A stretch of 64,000 bases of DNA from Rhinopomastus cyanomelas (taxonomy: Eukaryota; Chordata; Aves; Bucerotiformes; Rhinopomastidae): positions 620,001 through 684,000 of the forward strand of contig VXBP01007508.1 of the NCBI GenBank assembly GCA_013400115.1. The letters run 5' to 3'. Of the stretch, positions 24,168 to 35,424 are shown one piece after another (position 1 is the first letter of the stretch; the number at the start of each line of letters is the position of its first letter). The notes below the pieces were generated by a model. It made no database searches. It saw only the letters and a list, made by a program, of their open reading frames with translations, and was not told the DNA's origin. A program made the position numbers and the translations under genes.

Positions 24168-27100
24168 CTGCAAGAAATGAGAAAATCAGGCTCATGCAGA
24201 CAAAATGATCTTATTGTGCAAAAATGAAAATATTTGGACAGCCCCCATGTGTTTTTCCTGGCCGGAGACCTTTCTCTGGCCAAAAAAAAAAAGATGGTGC
24301 TTCTCTCTGCAGAACTTGTTTATATTGATTTGTTTAATAAAACCACACACACAAAAAACCCCTAGACATGAAAAACAAATTGAACCACATTTGGCAGCTG
24401 ATGAGTCTCTTTCCCGTAGACTTACTCTCAGTCCTCATTCATTTCCTAATAGAAGAGATCAAACTAGGAGGCACAAGCTGACTCAAATTCAGTCCTAATG
24501 CTTGTACCGGTAACTTCTGCTACTGAAAGTTTAAATAATGTTCCAACAGGTCAAATGATTCCTGCTTAGGATTAATTTATTTTGAAAAAAATATAAAATA
24601 ACAGTTTTAGATAATTTTTTAAAAAAATAATTAAGATGCCCCATCAGTATTAATTTCAGCACAGAGCCCATTCTGAATGGCCTCTGTTTCTGCAGGTGTC
24701 ATGCTTAGTTATAAAACACACTGACTTCAAACCGAGTGTGGCAGCTCTGCTTTGCCTGATTTGCCCAAGCTTAGAAGCCAAGCTCATACATTGTAATGTC
24801 ACTGAACTTAGCATCACTATGCTGACAAAGAATGGCTGTCACTTCCCAGGGGAACCTTAGAGACAGGGGAAGGAATAAAACAACAACCAAACCCTGAAAC
24901 CAATAAAAGCCTGGTGTACACCATGCAGTTAAGACATCAATCCCGGCCAGGCAAGCCGCGACACATGAGATGAGTAAATACTCACATTGTGCAATTTATA
25001 GTAGAGTCCGCAGGCATTACAAACTGGGTCCCCGTTTGCATTACGTCGCCATAAGGTCGTGGTGGTTGTTTGACAGTTGGCACAACAAGTCCCCGCTCTC
25101 CTAGCCGCTGACTAACCAAAAGAAGAAAATTAAAATTGTATCAGCGAGGAAGGAGATCATGAGAAAGGTCAAGTTGGACTCAATATACTTAGCCTCTTTA
25201 CAACTAATTCCTAAGATTTACAAAGCATCAGGAGGGAAGGAAAGTCAGATTTACATTTTGTGGTCATTAGGATTTTGCTTAAGTTCAAGTATTTTCCTAT
25301 GTAGAGTGCAGCTTCAGGCCCTGCGGCACCGTGTGAGCAACGCATCTGTAACTCCAAAAATAAAAATTTTAGAGGGGGAAGCATCATTAGATTTGTTCAG
25401 GTTTTCCCTTTGCAGGATTCCAGAATGAAGCATGAAAATGCATCTGCACACACACCCCCCTTATTTCTTTTAAAACAACCAAATTTAGTTTGCGCTGGTG
25501 TTGGGACTGAGTTTGAAGACAGAGAATGATCTTAAAGAATGTGGTTTTTACCCCTGCTCTGGCCCTTTAAAGACAGACACAAAAGAAATCCAACTGCATT
25601 ACTTAACAGGGTGCAGTATTTATCAGAGCCATCACTGAAAATTCAGTTTCCATTTACAAGTGAAAGGGAGAAAACAAAACCGGCTCCAACTTTCTTTAAA
25701 TATTTAGCAAACCAAATTTCGTGCCTTGCAGCAATGATTCCGCTGACCCACTGCAGCCTCTGTCCCTACTCAGCTCTTTGGCTGACAAGCTCTCAAACAA
25801 CTGTCTTAAAAGAAAGACAAAACCCCCACCACAACCGAAAAAATCCACCACCCTTTCCCAAAACTTTTGTTCTGTTGAAACCAAGGTGGAGGGGTGGGGG
25901 GAGAAAAATGCCCAAACATTCACCCACCTCCCAAAACAAGAACAGGAAAAGTAGAGCAGCAGGCAGCCAGTAATTTCTGGATGGGCCCGTGTCTAGCAGA
26001 CGCCACAATAATACGGTCTTTGTGCAAGCTTGGTATCGTGCAAAGTGTTATGGATGGACAAACTGCACCCCATATTTTGGAAAATAATTTTGCATTAGAA
26101 ATCTCCAGTCCTGCCTCTGGAAGTAGTCAAAATACGGTTCATTTTGTGCAACTGGATTAACGCTGAGGACTCAATATTTTCTTAAACTAGCAGAGCTTAC
26201 TTTCTAACGCGTTTCAATCGTAGCAATTTCCCTGGGGCCTGGATATTTTTGCAATTAGCCACCAAGAGCCACAGGATGAAGCAGCAGCAAAGCTCGCCCC
26301 AATGCGTGGGGCATCACAGTGAGCGGAGTCTGGACTATGGCGTTTCCCAGACAGAACACTGTGGGCTCCCCTGCCCACTCAAAGCACAGCCCGGCTCAGC
26401 TCCCCAAAGAGCTGGGCTCAGTTCTCCTTTGCTCCCGATTTACACGGTGGCCCTCTAACTTCCCCAAAGCTGGTGAACAGCTCAACAAGAATCAGGACCT
26501 TGGAGACTCATTTATTTTGGTCCATTACTTGCCTGTGAGAACAGGCCAAAGGCAGAAAGAAGGGGTACCCCCTATCGCAAGTACACTCGTGCAGCCCAAA
26601 CACAATTAATGCCAAACGTCCAAACACTGATGTTATTAATATGATCGCTTTGCTACTGCATGTCAGATGAACAAGTTCCCAAAGATGGCCATCTCCTCTC
26701 CCCCACAAACAAGCAAACTACAGTGGGAAAAGGTTGCATAAACAAAGCTGTAAATCAATTAAAACAACGACACGAAAAGAAAAACCTCTAGAGCCCCGTA
26801 AACCCCTCTCAGTGAGCTAAGCTTAAGTCTCCCAGCACACTGGAAGGTGGAGACCTATGTTTGCATATTTGAGATGGCTTACTGATACTCAGCTATGGTG
26901 CTTAACTCTATGGCCTGCCCCATTCAGGCTGGAAAGCACTTGAGCCTGAGAGACGATAATGTTACACTGTTGTCTTAACATTTTTCTCCATGTCAGTCAC
27001 TGTAGAAGGCAAGTCATTAAGAAGCTCGCATAGTTGAAATTCTGACTCGAGACAGAAATCTTCTGTATCGCATCCCAGTGTTAGAGCAGCAATGGCAATT

Positions 27101-30100
27101 CTCTGCTCTCCAAGGCTCATTGAAACGCGTCCACAAATAGCTAAAAGACTTGGGCACCATAAATCACAAAGTAAAAAAAAAATATTTATTATTCTTAGCA
27201 TTTTACGCATTATTTGTGGAGTAGAGTGTATTAAAAATTTCAAAACAGCAAGCATGACTGGCAAGGCTTGCCTATAGAAACTCTCTAAAGCTTTTAGAGT
27301 CAGGAAACAGATACACAAAGTTTCCTTATCTTTAACGTACAGATATCCGGATAGGAAACTACTACCAGGAGCTTAGAAAGGACATTTTTTTTAAATCACT
27401 CAAATGAAAATACAAAGTATAGGTGACTCCATGGAAAAATAATAGGATTTTTTTTTTAAACAGTAGGAGATTGTCTAGGGAGGGAACCAATATTAATATT
27501 GCCAGAAAATATAAGAGTGAAAATTACTTCATGTCTTTTATACAAATAATTATTAAGTAGGGAGCAGTAGCTTTGACTCATCTGATTTGTTTTGCTTTTT
27601 TGGAGCTCAAACTTTTTTTTAGTACACTGTGGAGGACATGCACATTTATAACCCTTTCACTCCCAGTATCTGCCCAGGATGTCCCAAGAGGCCAAATAAA
27701 TGAGGAATTAAATTAAAAGCTGTCACCCGAGGATAAACGGGGAGACGGATACACGATATCCCGCACATTGTGAGCGGCTGGGAGGCTTGGGGCAGAGGAG
27801 CGCTCCAGCGGCTCGGTGGTCTGTGCTTGGGGTGACAGGGTTGCAGTGTGGGGGAGATCTGCCCTGAGGCACAGCAGTGACCTTAATGTGACTGACCCCC
27901 ATGTACAGTACATCTCAGCGATGCAGGGGCTGAGCAGAGATGACACGTGTTTGACTAGTGCCTGCGTGTGGTCCCTTTGCCTAATTTATCCCAAATCCAA
28001 AAAGAAACAAAAGACACCTACCAGCCTTCGTTTAGGTTTAATGAGAGGTCGGTTTTGACCGTTCATTTTGTGGTAGAGCCCGCAGGCGTTACACAGGTAA
28101 TGCCCAGTGCCGTCTCTTCTCCAGAGAGGGGTAGCAGTTGCTCCACAGTTCACACACTCTCTGCCTTCTAAATGGAAACACGAAGAAACCGGATTTCTTT
28201 CTTTAAAAACAAATTCACAAAAGCTTTTTGCATTGTCCTTTAGGCAATTTCCAGGAGTCAAAACAGTGTGTTAATTCAAGTACAATCAGACAGCAGTGAC
28301 ACCTACAGCGCACACAGCAAGCTCAGCCTTGTGAGGACGCCCAGACTCCAGTGAGTATTTTATGTCATGATCAGAAATAGGCAGCTCTCTCTGCAAGGTG
28401 AGAAAGAGTGACACTCTCATTGTGTCAGATGGAAGTTATCGTTTTGGTAACGAGAACTCCCTTAATCTGTGCGAGACACCGCTCCCCTCTTGAATCCTCT
28501 TGCACTCCGCAAGGTAGATCCTGTGTTCTCCTGCCTGCCACAGATAAACATGCATATACACACACACGCACGCATGTACATACACACTAGCTCCTCTGCA
28601 AACATGCAACACGCTAAAGACAGAGTCAAATGGAAGGTTTTCTAGAATTAACTGTAAGCAAAAGAACACACAAAACCTGGTTCTGTGCTTTTTTTGTGTG
28701 GTTGCAAATGCTGCGGAATGAGAAAGTAAAGCAGAGCAGACTGGGAATGGATACAGAATGCCAAAGGCTCTGTTATTATTTTTGTTCTAAAGGCAGAAAA
28801 AAGCTGCTAATGCTGGTCCTTGAGAAAGTCCAGTTTCAGCAATCACCCTGGAAATTACCGCTAAAAACAGGCTTTGAGTTCCTTTTTGTTTCTGTGATTT
28901 TTTTCAGCAATACAGTCTGGATTTGGAAGGGAGCAATTTGCCTTATTACTGCTTCATTATTTGGTTTAGTATCACAATGTGGGAAACACGGCTTTGTAGA
29001 GGGGCTCTATTAAAACTCAGCATGTAAGTCCTAGATATCTGCTTCTGCCTCAGAAAGGCTTCTGCTAAAAGTTCATTTGCCTCTGATGGTTCGAGGGCAG
29101 GTCTGCTTAATATAGAAATCTCTCTTAATATAGTTTATGCAAATCCTACAGTATTTAACCGGAGAGGAAATTCTTTTTGCTAATAACTGAAGCAGGCCAT
29201 GTTGAGTTCAGCGGGGCTTACGTCTCCTCCTTTAATCTAGGGAGTGGGTGGCTTTTAAACAACGCAGTGTAGAGTGAAAAATGAGGGGATCTCTGCGGCG
29301 CTGCGTTTGGAGCTTTTGTCCCTCCTAGGGCAGGAAGCTGCCGGAGTCGTCGTGTCGTGAGTCTTAGTTTTCCTACAAAAACACTGAGTGGTCACGAACT
29401 TTCCCCAGTTCCTTGCAGAGGGGGCTCCCTTACAGAAAAAAAACCAAAACAACACACCACCAAGACAACCAAACACAAAACCACCCGTAAAACAAAACAA
29501 AACACTGCTCCTTCCCCCATTTAATAAAATCATCGGCGACTACCGAATGAAAATAAAAAGCCCTACTCAAGACTCCTTAATCTCTAGGGACCTGGATCTT
29601 GAATCTGTTTTCAGACTCAGGAGGCTCAGGCTAATTGCCTTGACTTTCTACTCGGCCCTACTGGAAAATACATGTGCATAGTAGCAACTACATTTAAATA
29701 ATGGCACTGAGACTCTGGTCCTCCCCTCTGAGGAACCATTTGAAACAGCTGATGACCTTGTAAAAGAGCCGGTATTTTTGTTGCAAAACTCTCGTAAGAG
29801 ATCACATTTCTAAATTATTTTCGACTTCAAAAATAAATACTCATAGTGCACTCATAAACACACACGTACAGTGATATATTAGCACAGGCACAGCAGCTCA
29901 TCTGCGGCTAATCTAAATCCAGTCCCAATATACTGTAGTAGCTCGTCTCCTTCCAGTGCTGAGGATGTTAACCCAGGAAGGTTAGATGAATTATGACAAT
30001 CTCTGTCGTTCTCCTGTCTAGTTGTACAAGTAGTGTGGTTTTCAAAGCAAGATTGAGACTCCATTATCCAGTCTGAAAAATTTAGAGCTGCACTTTTAGG

Positions 30101-32354
30101 AAGGAGTGCAAGGAGAGGGCTGCAGGCAGTTGTTCAGAAGCAGAGATTTGTCGGATTTAGGGGAAAAAAGAAAAAAAGGCAGGGAGTAATTTCTAGTTGA
30201 AGTCAGGCTGGAGCAAGTCAGCGATGACTGGGACACCCTAGTCTTTCGCATTGGTGTGTACACTGTATCTGAACTTCTCTTGCTGCAAAACGCGAAGCAA
30301 TCGGGCCCTGCGCGACGCGGGCCCGGTGAGTTTCGCTTTCACACCGCGCTGGGGCCTTGGCTCGGCGCTAATGAAGAAATGGGGAAATTACTGAGCGAGC
30401 AATGCCGATGGCTGGAGGCTCTCCCGTGGGATCCGGGAGGGATTTTACCGACTGGGGCGAGCAGAGTCGAGCCTGAGTCCCTCGGCTGTCCAAGGCCAGC
30501 TTTTCTCCGAGGAAAAATGGTTTTTTCCCCCTCATTTAAATCCCTCTCTGTGTATCTGGCAGCTCACACTCCACGGGTCCCCGTGTCCTTCGGCCCCTAC
30601 TGCCCGCCGCCCTGGGGCCGCTGCCCGGTGGCTCAGCAGCCTCTGTGCATGTGCTGGTACCCCCAGAAGCCTGGCAAAAGCTCCATCTCATTTGGAGCAA
30701 GCAGCCACCTGCCCCCCTGTCCCCAAGAGGGCTGACACAAGCACCCAGCCTTGCACCCAAAACAGCCAGGAAGCAACACACGCACGACCCGGCCCCCGCC
30801 TCAAACCTTCCACCCAGTACGGGCCACAGGACTTACCCGAGCAGGACCTGGCCTTGCTCCGCGGCTTGGGGGTGAAGCTGGACGCGGGGCCCCCCAGGAA
30901 ACTGCCGGGGTGGAAGAGACTGCTGCTGTAGTCGTGGGTGGCTGGCACGTAGGACGGGTAAGTGGGGATGGGGTGGTGGGTGGAGGGCTGGGCCCCCATG
31001 CTGGTGAGGCTGCTCCTGAGCGGGCTGGCGCTCTCCATCTTCATCCCTTCTGACAGCGACACCTGGTACTTGATGCTGTCTTTGTCCTCCTGCCGGGCCC
31101 CGGCAGAGGACGAAGGGGAGGCAGCGCTAGTGGAGTTGGGGTCTGGAGACACTTCCTTGGGAGGGGTCGGGGGGAAGCCGAAGAGATGGGAGCCGGAGTG
31201 CGAGGCCGGGGTGAGCGAAGACACAGAGGCGGTGCTGGACGTGCTGCTGCCAGGGTACACCGAGATGGCGCCGGGAGCTCCGGCCGCCGAGGGGTGCAGG
31301 GGTGTCTTGGTGAAGGGGTTGACGGTCCAGGGGTTGTGGTGATGGGCAGACAGTGCCGCCTTGCTGCTGTCCAGCCAAGGGATCCCGGGACTGTGGATAA
31401 GATGAGGCCGGCACATTTGACTCCCCGTCAGGCGGGCTGCAGGAACACAAGAGCATTTAGGATCAGTGCGGGGCGGCTCAGCCCGAAGTAGCTTTTCGGG
31501 GAGTCCCCAGTTCCCAGGCCGGGCAGCTCCCCAACCAGAGGGGAGCCGTGCACGGGGAGAGACTTCACAACTAGGAGAAAAGCAGCCAGACTGGCGCATA
31601 AGCCCTTTCGCCCTGTCCCCTCCAAGGGACATAGCAAGCCCAGAGGCGATGGGCAGCAGGAGCGGGACACGCACCCGGGGCAGGAGTAGAGAGGCACAGT
31701 ACCCCCTTTCCTCCCTCCCCACTCATGCAAATAAGCAGCAAACCCCTTTTTGTTCTGTCTTCCAAGGTGCTGCAGCGTACGCTCTCCGGCTGCTAAAAAC
31801 ACCCCAAAATGAAATCCGTGGCCGATGTGAATTGGTTTGTATTTTGCATCCGGGAAGTAGCCGTGTCTGAAAAGTTTTAGCCCGTGCCTACACTATTTCC
31901 CCTTCCTCTCTCACCTCCCCCCCCTTTCTTTCCCTCCCCTCCGCCAGGCTTTGGTTATCTCTAGGGTTAAAATCCACTCGTGCCGCCCTTTCTATCCTGT
32001 TTTCTTAGATCTCCCTTCCCCCGGCTCTGACACACCGAAGCGGCCCCCGAATGAACCCTCTCGCCTCCTCCTGCCCGCACGGAGGGGCCCGAGAATGACC
32101 AGAAGGGCAGCGGGTGCTTATTTACCATGTGCCTGGCTGTAGGAGACCCTGGCCCGGGCATGGGCCGAATTGGCGTAGTAAGGGTTGCCCTGGGAGTCCA
32201 GGTGGTTGAAGAAGACATCGACTTCATCCGGAGGTAGGAGCTGCGCTGGTTCCATGTAGTTGTGAGCCAGTCCGGGATGGTGGCTCTCGGGGTGCTGCCC
32301 GTTGAGAACAGCGTGGTGGGCCATCCAGCGAGGCTGGTCTGTGGCCACCTCCAT
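23868..32354 (-). CDS. GATA2: GATA2 transcription factor, complete five-exon CDS (466 aa)
   Basis: The joined minus-strand exons are 32354-32126, 31436-30837, 28167-28022, 25111-24986 and 24167-23868. Lengths of 229, 600, 146, 126 and 300 nt sum to 1401 nt, giving 466 residues plus TAA, the usual size of avian GATA2. All four introns are GT-AG and the phases match. The protein starts MEVATDQPRW and ends SSMVTAMG. The N-finger has Cys 281/284/302/305 and the C-finger Cys 335/338/356/359, each in the CxNC-X17-CNAC form. A basic tail lies at about 382-395. The serine/proline-rich N-terminal half is the activation region. From family knowledge, GATA2 is a nuclear factor binding WGATAR; the C-finger gives core DNA binding and the N-finger contacts FOG cofactors and modulates binding. 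It works in blood stem/progenitor cells, endothelium, neural and urogenital tissue. The start has a good Kozak context (GGCC before ATGG). GATA3 is the nearest alternative, but the N-terminal residues are GATA2-specific. Confidence 0.97.
24168..24985 (-). other. GATA2: GATA2 intron between exons 5 and 6
   Basis: An 818-nt GT-AG intron (GTGAGT donor, TTTCTTGCAG acceptor), phase 0, splitting the C-finger from its basic tail. The interior is AT-rich and holds no recognisable repeat or gene. Confidence 0.93.
24986..25111 (-). CDS. GATA2: GATA2 coding exon 5 (C-terminal zinc finger, residues 326-367)
   Basis: The exon is 126 nt, exactly 42 codons. Translation gives SAARRAGTCCANCQTTTTTL, then WRRNANGDPVCNACGLYYKL and HN. 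Zinc-binding Cys are 335, 338, 356 and 359. The acceptor is GGTTAG before TCAGCG and the donor is AAT followed by GTGAGT. This is the principal DNA-binding finger. The next exon supplies its basic tail, which contacts the minor groove. The exon is short and has no complete open frame of its own, so ORF length alone misses it. Confidence 0.96.
25112..28021 (-). other. GATA2: GATA2 intron between the two zinc-finger exons
   Basis: A 2.9-kb GT-AG intron (GTAGGT donor, GGTTAG acceptor), phase 0. In mammals the equivalent intron holds the +9.5 kb haematopoietic/endothelial enhancer. Here a GATA-ETS cluster at 27309-27360 is the best counterpart. There is no transposon signature. The polyadenine and C/A-rich stretches near 25800-25950 are simple composition. 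Confidence 0.92.
27309..27360 (-). promoter_or_regulatory. Candidate +9.5-like GATA/ETS intronic enhancer core
   Basis: On the gene's sense strand, TATCTG is followed by an 8-bp spacer and AGATAA (27345-27326), directly abutting GGAAA. A second ETS-like TTTCC, a GGATA-type motif and another GATA-type motif flank it. The mammalian +9.5 element in the same intron is CATCTG, 8 bp, AGATAA with a nearby ETS site, about 0.5 kb from the donor; this one is about 0.68 kb from the donor. The E-box differs at its first base. Orthology is inference. Confidence 0.4.
28022..28167 (-). CDS. GATA2: GATA2 coding exon 4 (N-terminal zinc finger, residues 277-325)
   Basis: The exon is 146 nt, a size I recall as shared by GATA-family N-finger exons. 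It completes the split Glu codon (277), then encodes GRECVNCGATATPLWRRDG and the rest of the finger, ending KPKRRL. Zinc-binding Cys are 281, 284, 302 and 305. The acceptor is TTTAG before AAGGC and the donor is CTG followed by GTAGGT. The finger is intact, with the LWRR and LYHKMN positions used for DNA and FOG contact. Confidence 0.96.
28168..30836 (-). other. GATA2: GATA2 intron between exons 3 and 4
   Basis: A 2.67-kb GT-AG intron (GTAAGT donor, ATTTAG acceptor), phase 1. Its promoter-proximal end (30250-30836) is CpG-rich and continues the gene's CpG island. It contains a short alternating CA/TG tract at about 28555-28588. No other gene is seen. Confidence 0.92.
28555..28588. repeat. Alternating CA/CG/TA purine-pyrimidine tract
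   Basis: ATACACACACACGCACGCAT-type sequence, nearly strict purine/pyrimidine alternation over about 34 bp, with Z-DNA potential. It lies inside the intron before the N-finger exon. Confidence 0.75.
30837..31436 (-). CDS. GATA2: GATA2 coding exon 3 (residues 77-276, transactivation region)
   Basis: The 600-nt exon carries two bases, then 199 codons, then one base. It starts after a CTGCAG acceptor with the residues RLTGSQMCRPH and ends in RSKARSCS before a GTAAGT donor. It holds the low-complexity serine/threonine stretch (about 139-152), the PPTPPKEVSPDP block (about 165-176) and the YPSYVP motif. Serine/proline-directed sites in this region are phosphorylation targets in the family. Plus-strand and out-of-frame ORFs over this GC-rich exon are composition artefacts. 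Confidence 0.95.
31437..32125 (-). other. GATA2: GATA2 intron between exons 2 and 3
   Basis: A 689-nt GT-AG intron, phase 1, CpG-rich. It contains a plus-strand pyrimidine-rich run (about 31895-31945) and one GATA motif, TTATCT, at 31955-31960. Confidence 0.93.
32126..32354 (-). CDS. GATA2: GATA2 coding exon 2 (first coding exon, residues 1-76 plus one base)
   Basis: This exon encodes the start MEVATDQPRW and the GATA2-characteristic block EPAQLLPPDEVDVFFNHLD, ending in SYSQAH. The last base is the G of a split Ala codon (residue 77). The donor on the minus strand reads CATG followed by GTAAAT, and reading on hits a stop two codons into the intron. The ATG context (GCC before ATGG) is strong. 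I see no upstream ATG in the 5' leader part of this exon. Confidence 0.95.
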
Positions 32355-32591
32355 GGCCTCGGGCCTCCCCTCCCACCCACTCCCGGACCGGGAGCGAGCG
32401 GCGCTCGGTGGGTGGGGGAGGCGGTGCTGCTCGGTGAGTTTTAGGAGATGAGGTGGGTAGTCTTAAAAAGAAATCCGACGGGTAACTGGAGTGCGGAAGG
32501 GTGGGAGCGGGGGGAGACCCCCGAAGTCAGCGTGTCCCTCTGTCAGCAGGCGGATAGCGGAGGCAGGTCCGGGAAAGCTGTGGGGCAACAC
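32355..32591 (-). other. GATA2: GATA2 5' UTR part of exon 2
   Basis: Upstream of the ATG the minus strand runs 237 nt back to a pyrimidine-rich acceptor (CTGTCCCTACAG before GTGTTGCC). No ATG lies in this leader, so translation should start at 32354. A second AG 13-14 nt further in (CCCCACAG before CTTTCC) could be used instead and would shorten the leader slightly. Confidence 0.7.
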
Positions 32592-33128
32592 CTGTAGGGA
32601 CAGACGGGTGGGTCAGCGGCTCCCCAGCTCTGAGGCGCGCTGCCCGCAGGGCCGGCTCCTGTGCGGCTCGTTTTCCCGTTTTCCCAGAGGTACATGGATA
32701 GGGAAGTGGGACCAAAGTCCCCTTCCCCTTACAAAAATATCCTGTCCTACAAAGTTCTCGCCTTGCGCCCTCCCTGTTCATGGTCCCACAAAAAAATCCC
32801 AGAGATCCTATTTCAAACTCTTAAAAAACCCCACAACAAATCCCAACAAAAATCAGCAACCAAAACCTAAGAAGCTTCTTTCCCACCTCCTCTCGCTCCC
32901 GCTCCAAACGTCAACAGGAGTTTTTCCAGCTGGCTTCAAAATCGGTGTAAAAAAGGAAGGGCAGATCTAGTACAACGTAGTTCTAGCAAGAACTCTGACT
33001 GACACAAAAGGAAAAGGGGGAAAAGAAGGAGGCAGAAAGTGGTAGAGAAGAGCGTTGAGGGTTGTTTAGCGAAAGCAGCGAGTGCGCCCGGGCAGCGGCC
33101 CCCCCTCCCCCGTCCGTCTCACACTTAC

Positions 33129-33290
33129 CCTCCGCGGGCTGGGTGGTGATGATGCCCGCTCCAGGAACGCGAGTGCCGAGGAGAGGGGGGAGAAAGGGNN
33201 NNNNNNNNNNNNNNNNNNNNNNNGGCGGCCGGATCCGTCGGGTGCTGCCCGGTCGCGGAGCCGAGATGCCCGAAGTAGGGAGAATGGAAA
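33129..33290 (-). other. GATA2: Candidate proximal non-coding first exon (1G-like) of GATA2
   Basis: A consensus donor on the minus strand (GGAGG followed by GTAAGTG, GT at 33128-33127) lies 537 nt upstream of the exon 2 acceptor, in CpG-rich sequence. GATA2 genes of other vertebrates have a general first exon (IG) just upstream of exon 2, which matches. The 5' end is a guess. A 25-N gap (33199-33223) interrupts the exon, so its full sequence is unknown. Confidence 0.5.
33199..33223. other. Assembly gap (25 N) in the candidate proximal first exon
   Basis: Twenty-five consecutive N flanked by G-rich sequence on the left and a GC-rich CGG-containing stretch on the right. The gap probably reflects a GC-rich segment hard to sequence. 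The true missing length may differ from 25. Confidence 0.98.
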
Positions 33291-33790
33291 CAGGCATTGG
33301 GGTGATAATACCTTAAAATCCCCTAAATCAGGCACAACAGCCCGGAGCCGGGAGCGGGACAAACCGCCACACGATCGTTCTCATCACGTTAGTTTGAAAT
33401 AACAGTCTCAGTCGGGAAAAGGAAAATAAAACTGAGTAAACGCGATGCTCTGCGCCGTGTCCGGGGAACTGACAAGACGAGGAGGGCTCGGACAGCGGGG
33501 CTGCGCCGGGCTGACTGCGGGACAGAGACGGATCCTGCTTAGTTCCCCGGACCTCAGCTCACGGTCCGGGCCCGGCATGGGGTTTGCTGGGAGTTGCAGC
33601 AGCATTCAACGGGCAGCCGAGCAAGGCGGGCTCAGGGACTGTCTACAGCCACCCCGACGGGGCTGCGACACAGTAATCTTGGATATTTTCCTTTTAAAAA
33701 AAACTAAAACACTATTTTGATATTTGTAATGACTCCTGTGCTTTGGGTAGCAGAGGACGGGTGCAGTCCCAATCAACAGGCATTTTCTGT
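33290..33790 (-). promoter_or_regulatory. GATA2: Candidate proximal (1G) promoter of GATA2
   Basis: This CpG-rich sequence immediately precedes the proximal exon candidate. It contains a forward CCAAT box for minus-strand transcription at 33296-33300 and an inverted one at 33769-33773. I see no convincing TATA box. CCAAT boxes bound by NF-Y drive the Xenopus GATA2 core promoter, so the arrangement fits. The transcription start is not determinable from sequence alone. Confidence 0.45.
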
Positions 33791-34348
33791 GAAGTTTGCA
33801 GCCGAGGAGCGAGCGTCGAGCTCTACCACCCCTGACGGTGACGATAAAGCTGCCCAGTTTATAATTACAATAATAATTCATAATAGTGGGAAATTCACAA
33901 ATAAAGCCCCAGAGCGCGGCCAGGCGCTTCTGCAGGTCCCGTTTCCCAGGAGCTCCCATTCCTCAGCCGCTGTTTTCGCGGGGAAAGGGATGCGTTCGTC
34001 GGGATCTTCTAAACCTCCGAGCTGGACGCAGGTCAAGGAAGCCGCCCCCCGGCCGGACTGGGGGGCTGGGGCGCAGAGAATGGCCCCTCCACCCGCCGGG
34101 CACCGGCCGTGGCTCCAACCCGACGGCGCGGCAGGGGCCGCGGGAGCATGCCGGTGCCGTGGGGCTGTGCCGGGTCCCGCCGGGCACTACCAGAGGGCTT
34201 GTGGCGGGACAGCCCCGAGGATGCTGAAGCTCCGGCGGGCAGCGCTGGGAGCCGGAGCCTCCCCTGGCCCGACCGCCCCAGTCACAACGACGCCGGAGCT
34301 CTGACGTCACCCTTCACTGCCAAATTCGCCAGGAAATGAACTTTAAAA

Positions 34349-34400
34349 AAAAATAATAACAATAATAATAATGACGATGATGACAGTAATAATAATAAAA
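34349..34400. repeat. AAT/GAT-rich trinucleotide microsatellite
   Basis: Interrupted AAT and GAT/GAC triplets about 50 bp long, inside the GC-rich first intron. Simple sequence with no coding meaning despite the short open frames that cross it. Confidence 0.8.
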
Positions 34401-35424
34401 CTCCCTTTTCTCGCTGCGGAGTTCGTCTGGTCGGAGAGAGATGGATCTACCTCGCTAGCCTTTCCCCTACCACTATCTGTTCCCCCTTCAGCCGACCTCC
34501 GGGAGACCCCCAGCAAATCGCCCCTGCGTGACACACAGAGCAGCCGGGTGAGGCGGGAAAGCGAGGGCCGGGCTCGAAGCGCCAGAGCCCGGGGCAAAGG
34601 GGAGCTGGCATCGTTCCCCCCCATCCCTTCATATGCTGTTCTCCTGCACCCAAAGCCGGGGTCGCCCCGCTGAACACTCACACACCCCCCACCCCGCCAT
34701 CTCCGGCCCCTGCCCTCAGATCTGTCGGCGCCGGAGTCTCGGGGCCTTTTGCCCCCTCCCAGGCGGCAGCTTCTCCGCGGGTTGCCGGGTGCAGAACGGG
34801 TGGCGGCGGAGCCGGCTTCTCTCGGGCCGGGCCGGTTGGTTGGTTGGCCCGGGAAGGCCGGGGACAGATGCTGGGCCAGGGTTGGTGGGAGAGGGGCCGG
34901 AGGGCAAGTGCCCCCCGCGCTGCGGAGCGCTGCCTGCCGCGAAGCGTGCCCGGGTGTCTGGCTGGAGGTGCCAGGGAGGAAAGGGAAACAAAGAAAAGAA
35001 AATAAAAAGGAAAGGAAAAAAGGAAAGTTAAATGCAGAGAAAGCTAAGCGAGTTTTCTAAAAATCAGGCTTCTCCTTCCGAAGCCATTTTTTCCCTACAT
35101 GCACAAAAACCTCTACGAAAACCACCCCTCCCGAAAAATCTTATTTTTATTAATTTATGGAGAGAATGGTGAATATAAAATAACGCAGGTGGGTTCCGCT
35201 CAGCGCCTGGTTCTGCCTGCGGAACGAAAACTGCCGGGGCCGGACACAGGGTATTCAGGGATCGCTCCCGGCCGGCGTCGGAGCCCAGCGCCTCACTACA
35301 CCTCAATTAATTAATATGGATGCTTTAATTATTTCTCGGCTGCCATCAGCATGGGGCCGCGATTTCTTTCTTTTTTTTGGGGGGGGGAGAGGTGGAGTGG
35401 AGAGAGTGGGGTGGGCTGTTTGTT

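Noticed and set aside
28425..28445. CAGATG close to TTATCG in the intron before the N-finger exon, as an E-box-GATA composite
   Set aside because: Spacing is only 4 bp, the GATA site is non-consensus, and the order in the sense direction is opposite to that of known composites.
29080..29110. GGTTCGAGGGC resembling a tRNA B-box
   Set aside because: No A-box at the right distance and no cloverleaf can be drawn from the flanks.
30256..30735. 159-codon plus-strand open frame in the GATA2 intron next to exon 3
   Set aside because: Shadow frame in GC-rich DNA with no recognisable motif; the real coding signal nearby is the minus-strand exon.
33717..34304. 195-codon plus-strand open frame upstream of GATA2
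   Set aside because: It lies in CpG-rich intron/promoter DNA, has Ala/Gly/Pro/Arg-biased composition typical of GC-rich chance frames and crosses simple AT-rich sequence without any domain.
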